A stretch of DNA of 64,000 bases from Natrinema salifodinae. GTDB taxonomy: Archaea > Halobacteriota > Halobacteria > Halobacteriales > Natrialbaceae. The notes under the pieces were generated by a model. It was not told where the DNA came from. It did no database searches and worked only from the letters and a program-made list of their open reading frames with translations. The position numbers were made by a program, and so were the translations under genes. Below, piece after piece: positions 26,036 to 34,443 of the stretch (positions are counted from its first letter, which is position 1; the number at the start of each line of letters is the position of its first letter). Where the stretch lies: the NCBI RefSeq assembly GCF_900110455.1, contig NZ_FOIS01000001.1:1054001-1118000 (forward strand). The letters run 5' to 3'.

Positions 26036-26224
26036 GTCGGGTGCTGGCGAGGGCGGGTCTTGAATCCGACGGAGACGCGGTCGCGCGGCACCCGCGAGCG
26101 CGGTCGGATCGACCGTCGAACTCGGTCGGCGATTTCCGACCGTATGCGGTCCGTTCACGCCCGAGCGCGGGTTGGCGACTCGGTCAACCTAAGTACGGCC
26201 CGTTCTAACCCCCGCTGAACGACC

Positions 26225-27100
26225 GTGTCGTACGACAATCACACGCCCGATTCGAGAGTCCGGACGCTGATCGATCGGTTCGGCTATCCGCACCTACTGA
26301 CGACGACGCTCGTACTCGTCGCCGCGACGATCCTGCTGGGCGTCGCGGCGAAGGCGACGGGGTCGGGCCTGGCCTGCGAGGCCAACTGGCCCCAGTGCGA
26401 CGCCGGGCCGTACAACCTGCTGCCCGCGAACCTGCCAAGCTTCTATGAATGGTTCCACCGCTTCGTCGCGATGTTCGCCGGCTTCGCGATCATCGGCTCC
26501 GCGCTGGCCGCCTGGCGACTCCCAGACGTCGACCGGCGCGTGACCGGCCTGGTCGTCCTCGGGATGCTCCTGACGCCGGTCCAGGTCGCGCTCGGCCGCG
26601 AGACCGTCACGCAGTACACGATGAACATCCTCTCCTTGCACTTCTGGACGGCCGTGCTCATCTTCACGCTGTTTCTCGTCGCCACCGTCCTGGTCTGGGC
26701 GCCGCGGCTGACCGGCGCGCACGTCACCGGCGCGCTCGCGCTCGGGATCGCGGCGCTACCCGCACACGTCATGCTCAGCCCGGTCGTCGGCTCCGAGCTG
26801 TCGAGCTACTCGCCGACGATGCAGCTGACCCAGTACGCCGTGACGCTCGCGCTGCTCGGCGCGGCCATCGTCGCCGCGATGATCGGCCGCCGGCGCTTCG
26901 CGGGCCGGGCCGTCGCGCCGCTGCTGGCGGCGCCGCCGCTCGTGGTCGCGGTGTTGTTCTTCGGTCGCCAGGCGGCCAATCCCGCGCTGGAACTCCCCTA
27001 TCTCGTCGCCGCGGTCGCGCTGCTCGTGACCTTCGTCGCCGGGATCGCGCTTACCCGAGGCGGCGGCTCGGGCGAGCCGTCCGGCGCACGCTCGCCGTAG
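26225..27100 (+). CDS. ctaA: Heme A synthase (COX15/CtaA family)
   Basis: CtaA oxidises heme O to heme A for heme-copper oxidases, in the cell membrane. The 291-aa protein starts at GTG 26225 (no closer ATG is in frame) and has about 8 membrane helices. The first repeat holds KATGSGLACEANWPQCDAGP, with the conserved Cys pair of one extracellular loop, and EWFHRFVAMFAGF with a heme-ligand His. A second His lies in ILSLHFWTAVLI, and LGRETVTQYTMN precedes it. A short Gly/Ser-rich tail follows. No cta partner genes lie beside it. Confidence 0.87.
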   Translation: MSYDNHTPDSRVRTLIDRFGYPHLLTTTLVLVAATILLGVAAKATGSGLACEANWPQCDAGPYNLLPANLPSFYEWFHRFVAMFAGFAIIGSALAAWRLPDVDRRVTGLVVLGMLLTPVQVALGRETVTQYTMNILSLHFWTAVLIFTLFLVATVLVWAPRLTGAHVTGALALGIAALPAHVMLSPVVGSELSSYSPTMQLTQYAVTLALLGAAIVAAMIGRRRFAGRAVAPLLAAPPLVVAVLFFGRQAANPALELPYLVAAVALLVTFVAGIALTRGGGSGEPSGARSP

Positions 27101-27187
27101 TGACGGAGAAGTGACGGAAAAGTGACGGAGACGTGTCGGACGTAGGTCGTCGGTTCGCGTTTCGCACCGGATTTTTGCAGTCACACC

Positions 27188-27679
27188 TCAGCCGAGCACC
27201 ACGACGATCGCGGTCCCCATCAGAACGGCGCCGATACCGAGGCCGAACAAGCCGTAGTTGGCGATCGGGTTCGCCGCCGTCGTGAGGTCGAGAGAGTACC
27301 GTCGACGGGAGAGCGGCCAGAACGGCTGGATGCCCATCGGCGTCAGCGCGTCTGCCAGGAGATGCGAGCCGATCGAGAGCAGGCCGACCAGGAAGGCGAA
27401 GGCGACGAAGCTGACGTCGGCGAACGCCGAGGACGCGTCGACGAGGACGGCGGTCAGGGCCGCGAGGCCGGCCCCCACGAGGAGCGCGAAGGGCAGCGTG
27501 TGGGTCGGACCGCGGTGCTCGATCAGCGGTAGTCGGTGGTCGGTGTCGGGGAGCGTCGACAGCGCCACGCAGGCCAGGCCGCCGACGATCGCGATCTCCC
27601 CGTATCCCCCGAGCGCGACGGCGGTACCGAGCGGCGCGTACGTCAGCAGCGCGCCGCCGTAATGGCCCACCTGATACAT
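27188..27679 (-). CDS. DUF457 (YdjM-like) membrane-bound metal-dependent hydrolase
   Basis: The product is 163 aa with 4-5 hydrophobic spans. The family motifs are MYQVGHYGGALLTYAPLG (first His), LPDTDHRLPLIEHRGPTHTL (Asp/His cluster) and SIGSHLLADALTPMGIQPFW. These His/Asp residues suggest a metal site at the membrane face; the substrate is unknown. The start ATG 27679 follows an AT-rich TATA-like stretch on the minus strand (TATAATTCAG near 27705). Two further family members occur at 50-51 kb in this window. Confidence 0.85.
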   Translation of the reverse strand: MYQVGHYGGALLTYAPLGTAVALGGYGEIAIVGGLACVALSTLPDTDHRLPLIEHRGPTHTLPFALLVGAGLAALTAVLVDASSAFADVSFVAFAFLVGLLSIGSHLLADALTPMGIQPFWPLSRRRYSLDLTTAANPIANYGLFGLGIGAVLMGTAIVVVLG

Positions 27680-27860
27680 ATGTATCAGGACAGGAAGCGC
27701 TGAATTATAAACCCACCGTCATCAGAACCGGTTTCACGGGCCCCGCGACCGCCAGCGATCAGTCCTGTACGTGTCGGCCGTTCGATCGGTCGATCGCATC
27801 GAGCGATCCTGACGGTGGCTGTCGGCGGCCCCGCCCTCGTCCGCTGCAATCGCTACGGTT

Positions 27861-28520
27861 ATGATCGCCGACCGTTTTCCACCGTGCGTGAAAAACGTCA
27901 CCGACAGGACGAGTAACCCGTTCGGACTGCGACCGCCGTTCGACCGCTCCGATCCCGGCGACCGAACGGCCGTCTTCGGCTACGGTGACGCCAACGCCGA
28001 CTTTCACGTCGTCGGCGACTATCCCGGCGTCCACGGCGGCGAATCCACCGGCATCCCCTTTACCGAAACCGAGAGCGGACGCGCCATCCAGGACGTCGTC
28101 CGCGCCGTCGACTTCGCGAGCGGCCCGACGGAGCGACCGACCCTCGACAACTGCTTTCTGAGCTACGTCCACATGTGCAGCCTCACGGACGGCCAGGCGC
28201 CGACCGCAGAGGACTATGCCACCCTCGAGCGCTTCTTCGACGCCGAACTCCGCGCGATCAACGCCCACATCCTCCTGCCGGTCGGCGAGCGGGCGACCGA
28301 TCGCGTCCTCCGGGAGTACACGACCCAGCGCAGGCGCTTCGACCTCGACATGGCATCGCTGCACGCCCGCGACATCCGCGGACGGGGCTTTCTGGTCGTC
28401 CCGATCAGGGACCCGTTAGAGTGGGAAGACCGCGAGCGCGAGGCGATCGTCTCGAAACTCGAGGCGATCCTCGACAGCGACTATCGCCAGACGAAAGGCG
28501 TCGCGACGCTGGTCGGCTGA
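27861..28520 (+). CDS. Uracil-DNA glycosylase superfamily protein (haloarchaeal type)
   Basis: The product is 219 aa from ATG 27861; GTG 27888, giving VKNVTDRTSNPFGLRPP, is an equally good start and closer to how I recall homologues beginning. FHVVGDYPGVHGGESTGIPF and ETESGRAIQDVVRAVDF correspond to the UDG glycine loop and following helix, and NCFLSYVHMCSLTDGQAPT with LLPVGERATDRVL to the later conserved strands. Expected role: removal of uracil or a related lesion, though the family also includes inactive members. No clear Fe-S cysteine cluster is visible, unlike family 4 enzymes. Confidence 0.72.
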   Translation: MIADRFPPCVKNVTDRTSNPFGLRPPFDRSDPGDRTAVFGYGDANADFHVVGDYPGVHGGESTGIPFTETESGRAIQDVVRAVDFASGPTERPTLDNCFLSYVHMCSLTDGQAPTAEDYATLERFFDAELRAINAHILLPVGERATDRVLREYTTQRRRFDLDMASLHARDIRGRGFLVVPIRDPLEWEDREREAIVSKLEAILDSDYRQTKGVATLVG

Positions 28521-28718
28521 AATCAGGAATCGGCGGTATCACCGTTCCTCGGTCGGTCTTCGGCGCGAAGACCATCGGCGCCGTGCTGTCCTCGACCGCG
28601 CCGCCCTCTCGATATCGGAGCTCCATTTAAGTGGAAACGCGAACATCTTCCGCGACTTCCCGATGGCTAAGAACCGCCTCACTCCGTTATACGCCGTCTC
28701 TTCGTAGGAGAACCTGTT

Positions 28719-29870
28719 ATGAGTGATCGCATCGGTGCGCCCGGACTGGGGGTCTCGCGTCGCGAATTCGTCGCTGCCACCGGTGGAGTGGCGGCGCTGG
28801 CCGGCTGTATGGGACGGGGAGACCAGCAGAACGATCAAACGGAAGAGACCGACGAGGGGGCAGACGCGGACGACTCGGGGTCGGACCTCCCGTGGACGAG
28901 CGCGCCCGAGGTCGTCAACGTCGACGAACGGGGCGGGAGCGTCACGCTGCGCTCGGTGACGGCCCGCCACGCCGTCCACCCGATGGACTCGATGGGCGGC
29001 CCGATCGAACTGCCGCAGGTCTGGGCGTTCCAGGCCGACGACGGCGAGCCGAGCGTCCCGGGGCCGATCATCCGGACGACCGAGGGAAACGATATCGAAG
29101 TCACACTTGACAACACCGACGCCTCCCACCCGCACACGCTACACTTCCACGGCGCAAAGAAGACCTGGGAGAACGACGGCGTCCCGACGACGACCGGGAT
29201 CAGGGTCGATCCCGGCGAGAAACACACCTACACCATCCCCGCGAACGTCCCGGGGACCCACCTCTACCACTGCCACTATCAGACCCACCGCCACATCGAC
29301 ATGGGGATGTACGGCATCTTCCGCGTCGATCCGAAGGGGTACGGGCCCGCCGACAAGGAGTACTTCTTCACCCTCAAGGACTGGGACTCCCGCGTGAACC
29401 GGCAGATGGCCGGCGAGGACGTCGACTACAGCCCCCGCCAGCGCAACCCCGACGTGTTCACGATCAACGGGAAGAGCCTCCCGCGGACGCTCCACCCCGA
29501 GGAGGGGTCGCCGATCATCGTCGACCACGGCGACACCGTCCGCCTCCACATGGTCAACGCGGGATACATGTCCCACCCCATGCACACGCACAACCACCGG
29601 TTCCGCCTGGTCGAGAAGGACGGCGGCCAGGTCCCCGAGGCGGCCCAGTACGAACGGGACGTCACGAACGTCGCGCCCGCGGAACGCCACACCGTCGAGT
29701 TCGAGGCCGACGCCGACCCCGGTATCTACCTCGTGCACTGCCACAAGGTCGAACACGCCATGAACGGGACCGCCTACCCCGGCGGGATGGTCAATGGAAT
29801 CGTCTATCGGGATGCGATGGACACGGACGTCTTTGCGGACCTCATGGAGTACGCTGGCTACGAGGGCTAA
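28719..29870 (+). CDS. Two-domain multicopper oxidase, Tat-exported lipoprotein
   Basis: The product is 383 aa. The N-terminus has the twin arginine and lipobox (SRREFVAATGG, then VAALAGC, Cys ~31), so it should be exported folded and lipid-anchored outside the cell. An acidic linker leads to cupredoxin domain 1 with TLHFHGAKKTWENDG and GTHLYHCHYQTHRHIDMGMY, and domain 2 with MSHPMHTHNHRFRLVEKDGG and GIYLVHCHKVEHAMNGTAYP. The four His-rich motifs give a type 1 site (HCH...H...M) and a trinuclear site, as in two-domain laccases and nitrite-reductase-like enzymes. The oxidised substrate is not evident. A TATA-like GTTATACG lies ~30 nt before the ATG. Confidence 0.88.
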   Translation: MSDRIGAPGLGVSRREFVAATGGVAALAGCMGRGDQQNDQTEETDEGADADDSGSDLPWTSAPEVVNVDERGGSVTLRSVTARHAVHPMDSMGGPIELPQVWAFQADDGEPSVPGPIIRTTEGNDIEVTLDNTDASHPHTLHFHGAKKTWENDGVPTTTGIRVDPGEKHTYTIPANVPGTHLYHCHYQTHRHIDMGMYGIFRVDPKGYGPADKEYFFTLKDWDSRVNRQMAGEDVDYSPRQRNPDVFTINGKSLPRTLHPEEGSPIIVDHGDTVRLHMVNAGYMSHPMHTHNHRFRLVEKDGGQVPEAAQYERDVTNVAPAERHTVEFEADADPGIYLVHCHKVEHAMNGTAYPGGMVNGIVYRDAMDTDVFADLMEYAGYEG

Positions 29871-29979
29871 GTCGGCCCTCCCGCTCCTGAACCGTTTTGA
29901 AAACAAGCCGCGAACGCGTCGAACACGACCGCCGACGAAGGCGACTGACGGACGGCGAACGACTCGACGCGGCGCTCTT

Positions 29980-30243
29980 CTACGGCCGCCCTTCCGTCTC
30001 CGTCGGGACGTCGGCCCCGTTTCGCGCCGGGGGCACCTCGGTGAGGCGTCGCCGACCCGACGCGGTGAGATCGTACCGGCGACAGCCGATCGATCGGATC
30101 GCTCCCCGCTCGTGGAGGCGGTCGCAAACGTGCTCGACCGTCACCGGATGTTCGTCGATCGTCGCCGCGAGATCGACGACGTAGAGCGGCGCCTCATCGG
30201 CGAGTGCGTCGAGGACGGCCCGTTCGAGCGCTCGTCTGACCAT
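29980..30243 (-). CDS. Small winged-helix protein coupled to TFB
   Basis: The product is 87 aa. Residues ~1-70 form one winged helix: ALERAVLDALADEAPLYVVD, then IDEHPVTVEHVCDRLHERGA as the recognition helix and RRYDLTASGRRRL as the wing. Its ATG shares a base with the TFB stop (TAATG), so translation is coupled to tfb. A DNA-binding partner or a modulator of this TFB is a reasonable guess. The tail is short and disordered. Confidence 0.75.
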   Translation of the reverse strand: MVRRALERAVLDALADEAPLYVVDLAATIDEHPVTVEHVCDRLHERGAIRSIGCRRYDLTASGRRRLTEVPPARNGADVPTETEGRP

Positions 30244-31241
30244 TATCGCTCCTGCACCTCCTCGTAGGCGTCTAAGAGCTCGCGGTATCTGTTCCGGACG
30301 GTCACGGAACTCACGCCGGTCTCCTCGCCGATCGTCTGCTGGGTGATGCGCTCGTTCGTCAGCCGCGCCGCCCCGTAGATCGCCGCGGCCGCCAGGCCCG
30401 CCGGGCTCCGACCGCTGTGGAGGTCGCGGGCCTTTGCCGCCTCGATGATCTCCCGGGCCAGGCGCTCGGCGTCGTCGCTGATTCCGAGTTCGGAGGCGTA
30501 CTGCGGGAGGTAGTGGGCGGGGTCGGCGGGCTCGATCTGGAGACCGAGTTCGCCCGAGAGGTACCGGTACGCCCGCTGGATGGGGAGCTTCTCGACTCGG
30601 CTCACCGACTCGAACGCGACCAGCGTCCGCGGCGTGCCGTGCTGGCGCGCGGCCGCGTACAGACAGGCCGTGGTCATCGCTTCGATCGAACGGCCCGGAA
30701 GCAGGTCCTCGTCGACGGCACGGCGATAGAGGACGCCGGCCGTTTCCCGGCAGGGGTCGGGAAGGCCCAGCGCCGACGCCATGCGCTCGAGTTCGCCGAA
30801 GGCCTGCTTCAGGTTACGCTCCTTGGCGTTCTTCGAGGTGAACCGTTCGTTCCACGTCCGCAGCCGCTGGAGCTGTTTTCGCTTTCGCGCTGAGAGTCGG
30901 TTGCCGTACGCGTCCTCGTTCTGCCAGCCGATCGTCGTGCTGAGGCCCTTATCGTGCCGGAGTTCCGTCACCGGTGCGCCGACCCGTCGGCGGTCCTCGT
31001 CCTCGTCGTCGAACGTCCGCCACTCGGGACCGTAATCGATCTCGTCCGCGTCGAGGACGAGCCCGCACTCCGTACACGTTCGCTCGCCGTGTTCCTCGTC
31101 GCGTCGAATCCGGCCCGCGCACTCCGGACAGTGCGACCGCTCCCGCTCGTCGTGGTCGTCCCGCTCGATCGCGGGCGCGGTCCCGCGCGCCTCGTTCCGG
31201 GTCGATCCCTCGTCAGCCGTGTCGACGATCGTCCGAGTCAT
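30243..31241 (-). CDS. tfb: Transcription initiation factor IIB (TFB)
   Basis: TFB bridges TBP-bound promoters and RNA polymerase. The 332-aa protein has an N-terminal zinc ribbon (CPECAGRIRRDEEHGERTC, then CGLV, residues ~38-62), the B-reader/linker region (EWRTFDDEDEDRRRVGAPVT, then LSTTIGWQNED) and two cyclin-fold repeats (GLPDPCRETAGVLYRRAVDE... and ISDDAERLAREIIEAAKARD...), ending with the BRE-recognition helix region ITQQTIGEETGVSSVTVRNR. Haloarchaea carry several tfb paralogues that select different promoters; which one this is cannot be told by eye. It is followed by a coupled small winged-helix gene. Confidence 0.95.
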   Translation of the reverse strand: MTRTIVDTADEGSTRNEARGTAPAIERDDHDERERSHCPECAGRIRRDEEHGERTCTECGLVLDADEIDYGPEWRTFDDEDEDRRRVGAPVTELRHDKGLSTTIGWQNEDAYGNRLSARKRKQLQRLRTWNERFTSKNAKERNLKQAFGELERMASALGLPDPCRETAGVLYRRAVDEDLLPGRSIEAMTTACLYAAARQHGTPRTLVAFESVSRVEKLPIQRAYRYLSGELGLQIEPADPAHYLPQYASELGISDDAERLAREIIEAAKARDLHSGRSPAGLAAAAIYGAARLTNERITQQTIGEETGVSSVTVRNRYRELLDAYEEVQER

Positions 31242-31450
31242 TGGTCGTGGTCGGTAGTCGCCGGAGTCGTGATCCCGCGCTCCGGTCGCGTCCTGTTCTC
31301 GCTCGAACTACGGCACAAGGGGAGTATCAACAACCGGCGGATTCCCAATCCGTGAGAACCGGCGGCTGCGTACTTGATGCGCGAATGTGTGACTGAGACC
31401 GCCCGAGGAACAACGTTTATTCGCTCCGAATCGACACCACGAGTAGAGAG

Positions 31451-31924
31451 ATGGATCGTGACGGACCCCGGACCGCGGACGGAGCCGCTGACGGCGAGGA
31501 CGAGGGTGACCTCGAGGATGAAACCGAGGCCGAAACCGAGGTCGCGGCGGAACCGTCCGTCGACGCCGGCGACGACCGCGTCGCACTCGGCCTGGCGCTA
31601 CTGGCTCGCCTCGAACACGAATCGCTATCGCTCGCCGACGTCGTCGATCGGATCGAGACGGTAACGACCGATCCAACGGTGACGCGAACGATCCTCGACG
31701 AGGCAGAACTCCGCGGGCTCATCGAGCGCGACGACGGAATCGTCCGGCCGAAGAGCCGTCAGTACGTCCAGTTCGATCGAGACGTCATCACGAAAGAGGG
31801 AGAGTTCTCCTGCCAGCGCTGCGGGTCGGGACTGTCGACCGGGTACTTCATCGACCTCGACGAGGGCGAACTCGGCCCGTTTGGCTCCTCGTGTATCCGC
31901 AAAGTGACGGGCCGAGACGACTAA
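31451..31924 (+). CDS. DUF5830-like haloarchaeal protein with zinc-ribbon C-terminus
   Basis: The product is 157 aa. It has an acidic disordered leader of ~38 residues, then a winged-helix-like segment (LARLEHESLSLADVVDRIET, then TDPTVTRTILDEAELRGLIE). A C-terminal zinc ribbon follows with CQRCGSGLSTGYFIDLDEGE and GPFGSSCIRKVTG. The combination suggests nucleic acid binding. I recall this pattern from the haloarchaeal DUF5830 family, whose function is unknown. A TATA-like TTTATT sits ~30 nt before the ATG. It ends 2 bp from the convergent gene. Confidence 0.72.
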   Translation: MDRDGPRTADGAADGEDEGDLEDETEAETEVAAEPSVDAGDDRVALGLALLARLEHESLSLADVVDRIETVTTDPTVTRTILDEAELRGLIERDDGIVRPKSRQYVQFDRDVITKEGEFSCQRCGSGLSTGYFIDLDEGELGPFGSSCIRKVTGRDD

Positions 31925-31925
31925 C

Positions 31926-33137
31926 CTAACGGCCCTGCCGAAGTTCCGCGATCAACTGCTCGATCGTCTGCTGTTGCCGTTCGACAATCTCGGTCTGGCG
32001 CTCGACGGTGTCTTCGAGCGCCTCGATCCGCTCGAGGAGTTCGGGGTCGGCGCCGGTCGCGGTCGCGGACGGTTCGGAATCGGCACCCGACCCTTGAGGC
32101 GCGACGCCGGCATCCGACGGCGCCTCGGCACCGCTGTCGACGGAGTCTTCGAAAAACGCTCCGGTGCCGGCCTCGGCCTGTGCGGCGCCGGCCGCGCCGT
32201 CGCCCTCTCGATCGCGGTTGGGACTGCGATCCGTCGGCGTCACCGATGCGGACGCCGCTTGCGACGTCGCCTGGTCCGCTTCGGCGTCGCTCTCGACGGC
32301 GCCCACCGATTCCGAGTCGGCGGTCGCGACGTCAGTCGCCCCGCCGGCGAGCGGGTCGGTCGATTCCGCGTCGCTCGCATCGCTCGTCCCCTCGGACGCG
32401 ACTTCGTGATCCTCGGGTTCCGGCGGATCCGCGTCGAGCGGATCGACGCCGCCGCCGAAGTCGACCGAACTGTCGCGGCCGATCCCGTCGTCCTCGCCGT
32501 CGCCGACGGTCTCGTTGAGTTCCTCGAGCGAACGCACGTCGTGGTACTCGAACAGGGCCCGCTTGAGCCGTTCCCGGAGATCGTTTGCCTCCTCGTTGGG
32601 CGCCTTGATCCGCTGGGGACGGCCGTTCGCCGTGAGGACGATCTGGGTGGCGACGCTGCCGTCCTCGAACGCGAGGTTCGTCACGTCGTCGAAGTGGTAC
32701 TCCTCGTAGTCGTCGTCCCAGACCGCGCCGCCGATGTGCTTGACGAGCCGATTGCTCGTGATGATCAGGGTGAGCTCGCTGAATCGATAGGTCTTGACGA
32801 CGGTCTCGCCTGGCTCGGTGATGTCGTTGCCGTTCAACACGCCGGCTAGGACGGGGTGGAGGACGTCGTCGGTCTTCCCCGCGGGTATCGTGAACTGTCG
32901 TTCGCCGTCGAGGGCGTACTCGAGCGTGAACTTGGTCTTGCGCCGGCCTTCTGAGAGCGTCAGCCGGTCGGCGTCGTGGGAGAATTCGTCGGCCGATTCG
33001 TCGCTCAGGAGACCGTCGGCGCGGTAGACGATCGTTCGGGTCGGCGTGATGAAGAGTTCGTCGTCGCCGCCGAGAGAGACGCGCGCCGCGATCTCCTCGC
33101 CATCGAGAGTAGAGTGGACGATGCCGGGAACGCTCAT
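31926..33137 (-). CDS. Haloarchaeal PH-like domain protein with C-terminal coiled coil (DUF7115-like)
   Basis: The product is 403 aa. The first ~205 residues look like two beta-sandwich (PH/GRAM-like) repeats: GGDDELFITPTRTIVYRADG and RKTKFTLEYALDGERQFTIP, then SELTLIITSNRLVKHIGGAV and YEEYHFDDVTNLAFEDGSVA. An acidic, Ser/Ala/Asp-rich linker of ~150 residues follows, then a C-terminal coiled coil (LLERIEALEDTVERQTEIVE). The protein probably binds a membrane or a partner as an oligomer; no enzyme motif is seen. Two 41-bp promoter-containing repeats lie directly upstream (33158-33239), giving a TATA 25-30 nt before the ATG. Confidence 0.65.
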   Translation of the reverse strand: MSVPGIVHSTLDGEEIAARVSLGGDDELFITPTRTIVYRADGLLSDESADEFSHDADRLTLSEGRRKTKFTLEYALDGERQFTIPAGKTDDVLHPVLAGVLNGNDITEPGETVVKTYRFSELTLIITSNRLVKHIGGAVWDDDYEEYHFDDVTNLAFEDGSVATQIVLTANGRPQRIKAPNEEANDLRERLKRALFEYHDVRSLEELNETVGDGEDDGIGRDSSVDFGGGVDPLDADPPEPEDHEVASEGTSDASDAESTDPLAGGATDVATADSESVGAVESDAEADQATSQAASASVTPTDRSPNRDREGDGAAGAAQAEAGTGAFFEDSVDSGAEAPSDAGVAPQGSGADSEPSATATGADPELLERIEALEDTVERQTEIVERQQQTIEQLIAELRQGR

Positions 33138-33157
33138 GCAGCGCAGTTGGGAACACC

Positions 33158-33239
33158 GTGTGATAAATCCGTGGGTCCACGTTGCACGACGAAGGTGAGT
33201 GTGATAAATCCGTGTGTCGGCGTTGCACGGCGGGCGAGA
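33158..33239 (-). repeat. Tandem 41-bp direct repeat containing a duplicated core promoter
   Basis: Two units, 33158-33198 and 33199-33239, share GTGTGATAAATCCGTG at their starts and GTTGCACG further in (33181-33188 and 33222-33229), all exactly 41 bp apart. Read on the minus strand each unit has GGATTTATCAC, a TATA box with a GC-rich element before it. The unit nearer the gene puts the TATA ~25-30 nt before the ATG at 33137. Confidence 0.7.
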
Positions 33240-33280
33240 ATGAGAAGGTTAAAGAATTGGTCGCCACTATCAGCAATTGA

Positions 33281-33431
33281 GCCCGGGTGGCTTAGCTGGA
33301 CATAGCGCCGCACTCATAGGGTTCAGAGATTCGGTGCGGTTTCGCCTTGGAAGCCTCCGTATCCCACGAGGACCGCCGAGCCTCGGACCTGGGATATGCG
33401 GAGATCGAGGGTTCGGAGCCCTCCCCGGGCA
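33281..33431 (+). tRNA. tRNA-Met (CAT), elongator, with 77-nt intron
   Basis: Acceptor arms GCCCGGG (33281-33287) and CCCGGGC (33424-33430) pair perfectly, with A as discriminator at 33431 and no encoded CCA. The anticodon stem CCGCA (33308-33312) pairs with TGCGG (33397-33401), the anticodon CAT is at 33315-33317, and the T arm is GAGGG-TTCGGAG-CCCTC. An intron of about 77 nt (33319-33395, edges +/-2 nt) follows position 37, the standard archaeal site cut at a bulge-helix-bulge. It contains a second TGCGG (33335-33339). Haloarchaeal elongator tRNA-Met is known to carry an intron. The mature length would be 74 nt. Confidence 0.92.
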
Positions 33432-34043
33432 CTACTCAAATTCTTCACATGCCCACGTAAGAACCCCCTCTCAAGGGCGTGGACAATTCGGTTCCAAGCG
33501 TTCGGATACTGTAGCGGATGAACCAGATCCTGCAATAGCGTCTTCTAACAGAGGGGAGACTCAACGATGTTATCTTGCGTCAGTCGCCCTAACCGCTCTC
33601 GGACGTACTGCGCCGAGTATCGTATAAGGAGACAAGACTTTGGAATGCGTATCTGGGACGTTTTGCTCCGGTTGTCTGTCCATTCACGAGCCCAGTAATG
33701 TTTAAACAATCGACACGATAGTTCAAGCGGCATCAATTCAACTGTCACTACGTTGTTTGCGTCGAACTCTAAATAATGACTCTTCCCCAGGTTGTTATTA
33801 TATGATATTAGAATTTTTTTATATATACGCATACATAATATCTTATATATTTTCATTTGGGATGACGGTTTGATTGGAGGGATTCTTCTGGTACTGGGGA
33901 TTCTTGTAGTACCGGTTATCGTTCTGGGACTGGAACTGGAGTTTCTCCTATTGGGATGACTGTTCTTGGTTGACCGTGGCTCACGCTGATTGCTGAAACC
34001 CATTATTCGACTTCCGGCAGCAGTTGAGGTTGACCGTCTCAAT
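33432..34043. other. AT-rich gene-poor stretch after tRNA-Met, possible decayed DNA
   Basis: About 610 bp with no intact gene. Bases 33780-33870 are extremely AT-rich (TTTTTTTATATATACG at about 33816-33831). On the minus strand, bases ~33545-33690 read RYSAQYVRERLGRLTQDNIV, which resembles the recognition helix of haloarchaeal winged-helix proteins but lacks the rest of a domain. Together with the gene fragment at 34044-34241 this looks like decayed or formerly mobile DNA beside a tRNA gene. Confidence 0.45.
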
Positions 34044-34241
34044 TCATCCCTCGTGGCCGGTGTAGACGTCGTACCAGCGCTCGTAGCTATCGGTGAACGT
34101 CTCTCGAACATCGACATCTTCTCGCAGACGGAGGTCGTCGTTCCGGCCGATAATCGTAACCTCCGATCTCAGGGCCCCGTATACGTAGCCTATCACGGCC
34201 GCGAGGTCTCCGCCGCCGACGATGAGATCAAAGTCGGCCAT
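34044..34241 (-). pseudogene. Remnant of a pyridine-nucleotide disulfide oxidoreductase
   Basis: The 65-codon frame joins an N-terminal FAD-motif start (MADFDLIVGGGDLAAVIGYV) directly to an NAD-domain piece (SEVTIIGRNDDLRLRED... then WYDVYTGHEG). The same two elements are ~185 residues apart in the full-length paralogue at 36778-38264, where they read DYDFLVIGSGSG and SDVTIIGRRPHLLP...LDVYTGYEA. An internal deletion and loss of everything C-terminal explain this. It cannot bind both cofactors and has no redox-active Cys pair. Confidence 0.75.
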
Positions 34242-34344
34242 CCGCCGCTGTACAACGCCGAGTGGAAAAAGCGTAGGCCGTTTGTGCGGTCGTACCGAAC
34301 GACCACCAAGACATTACCACCCTCGAGGAACGATAACTGACCGC

Positions 34345-34443
34345 ATGGCTGACGAACACGAATGCGACCTCTGTGGCCAGTCGTTCGACACGGGAGAAGA
34401 ACTGCAAGAACACGCACAAGAGGAGCACGAGGACGAGATGTGA
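34345..34443 (+). CDS. 32-aa single C2H2 zinc finger micro-protein
   Basis: ATG 34345 encodes MADEHECDLCGQSFDTGEEL followed by QEHAQEEHEDEM. The spacing C-x2-C-x12-H-x4-H is a classic C2H2 finger, and very short one-finger proteins are typical of haloarchaea, where some act in regulation or biofilm/lipid traits. The finger fills the protein, so it likely acts with a partner or as a small DNA/RNA binder. No clear TATA was seen. Confidence 0.72.
   Translation: MADEHECDLCGQSFDTGEELQEHAQEEHEDEM

Noticed and set aside
33545-34117. 190-codon minus-strand frame in the AT-rich stretch
   Set aside because: The Ser/Thr/Arg-rich first half and Lys-rich middle do not look like one protein; only a short winged-helix-like piece near its end is suggestive, so I described it as decayed DNA.
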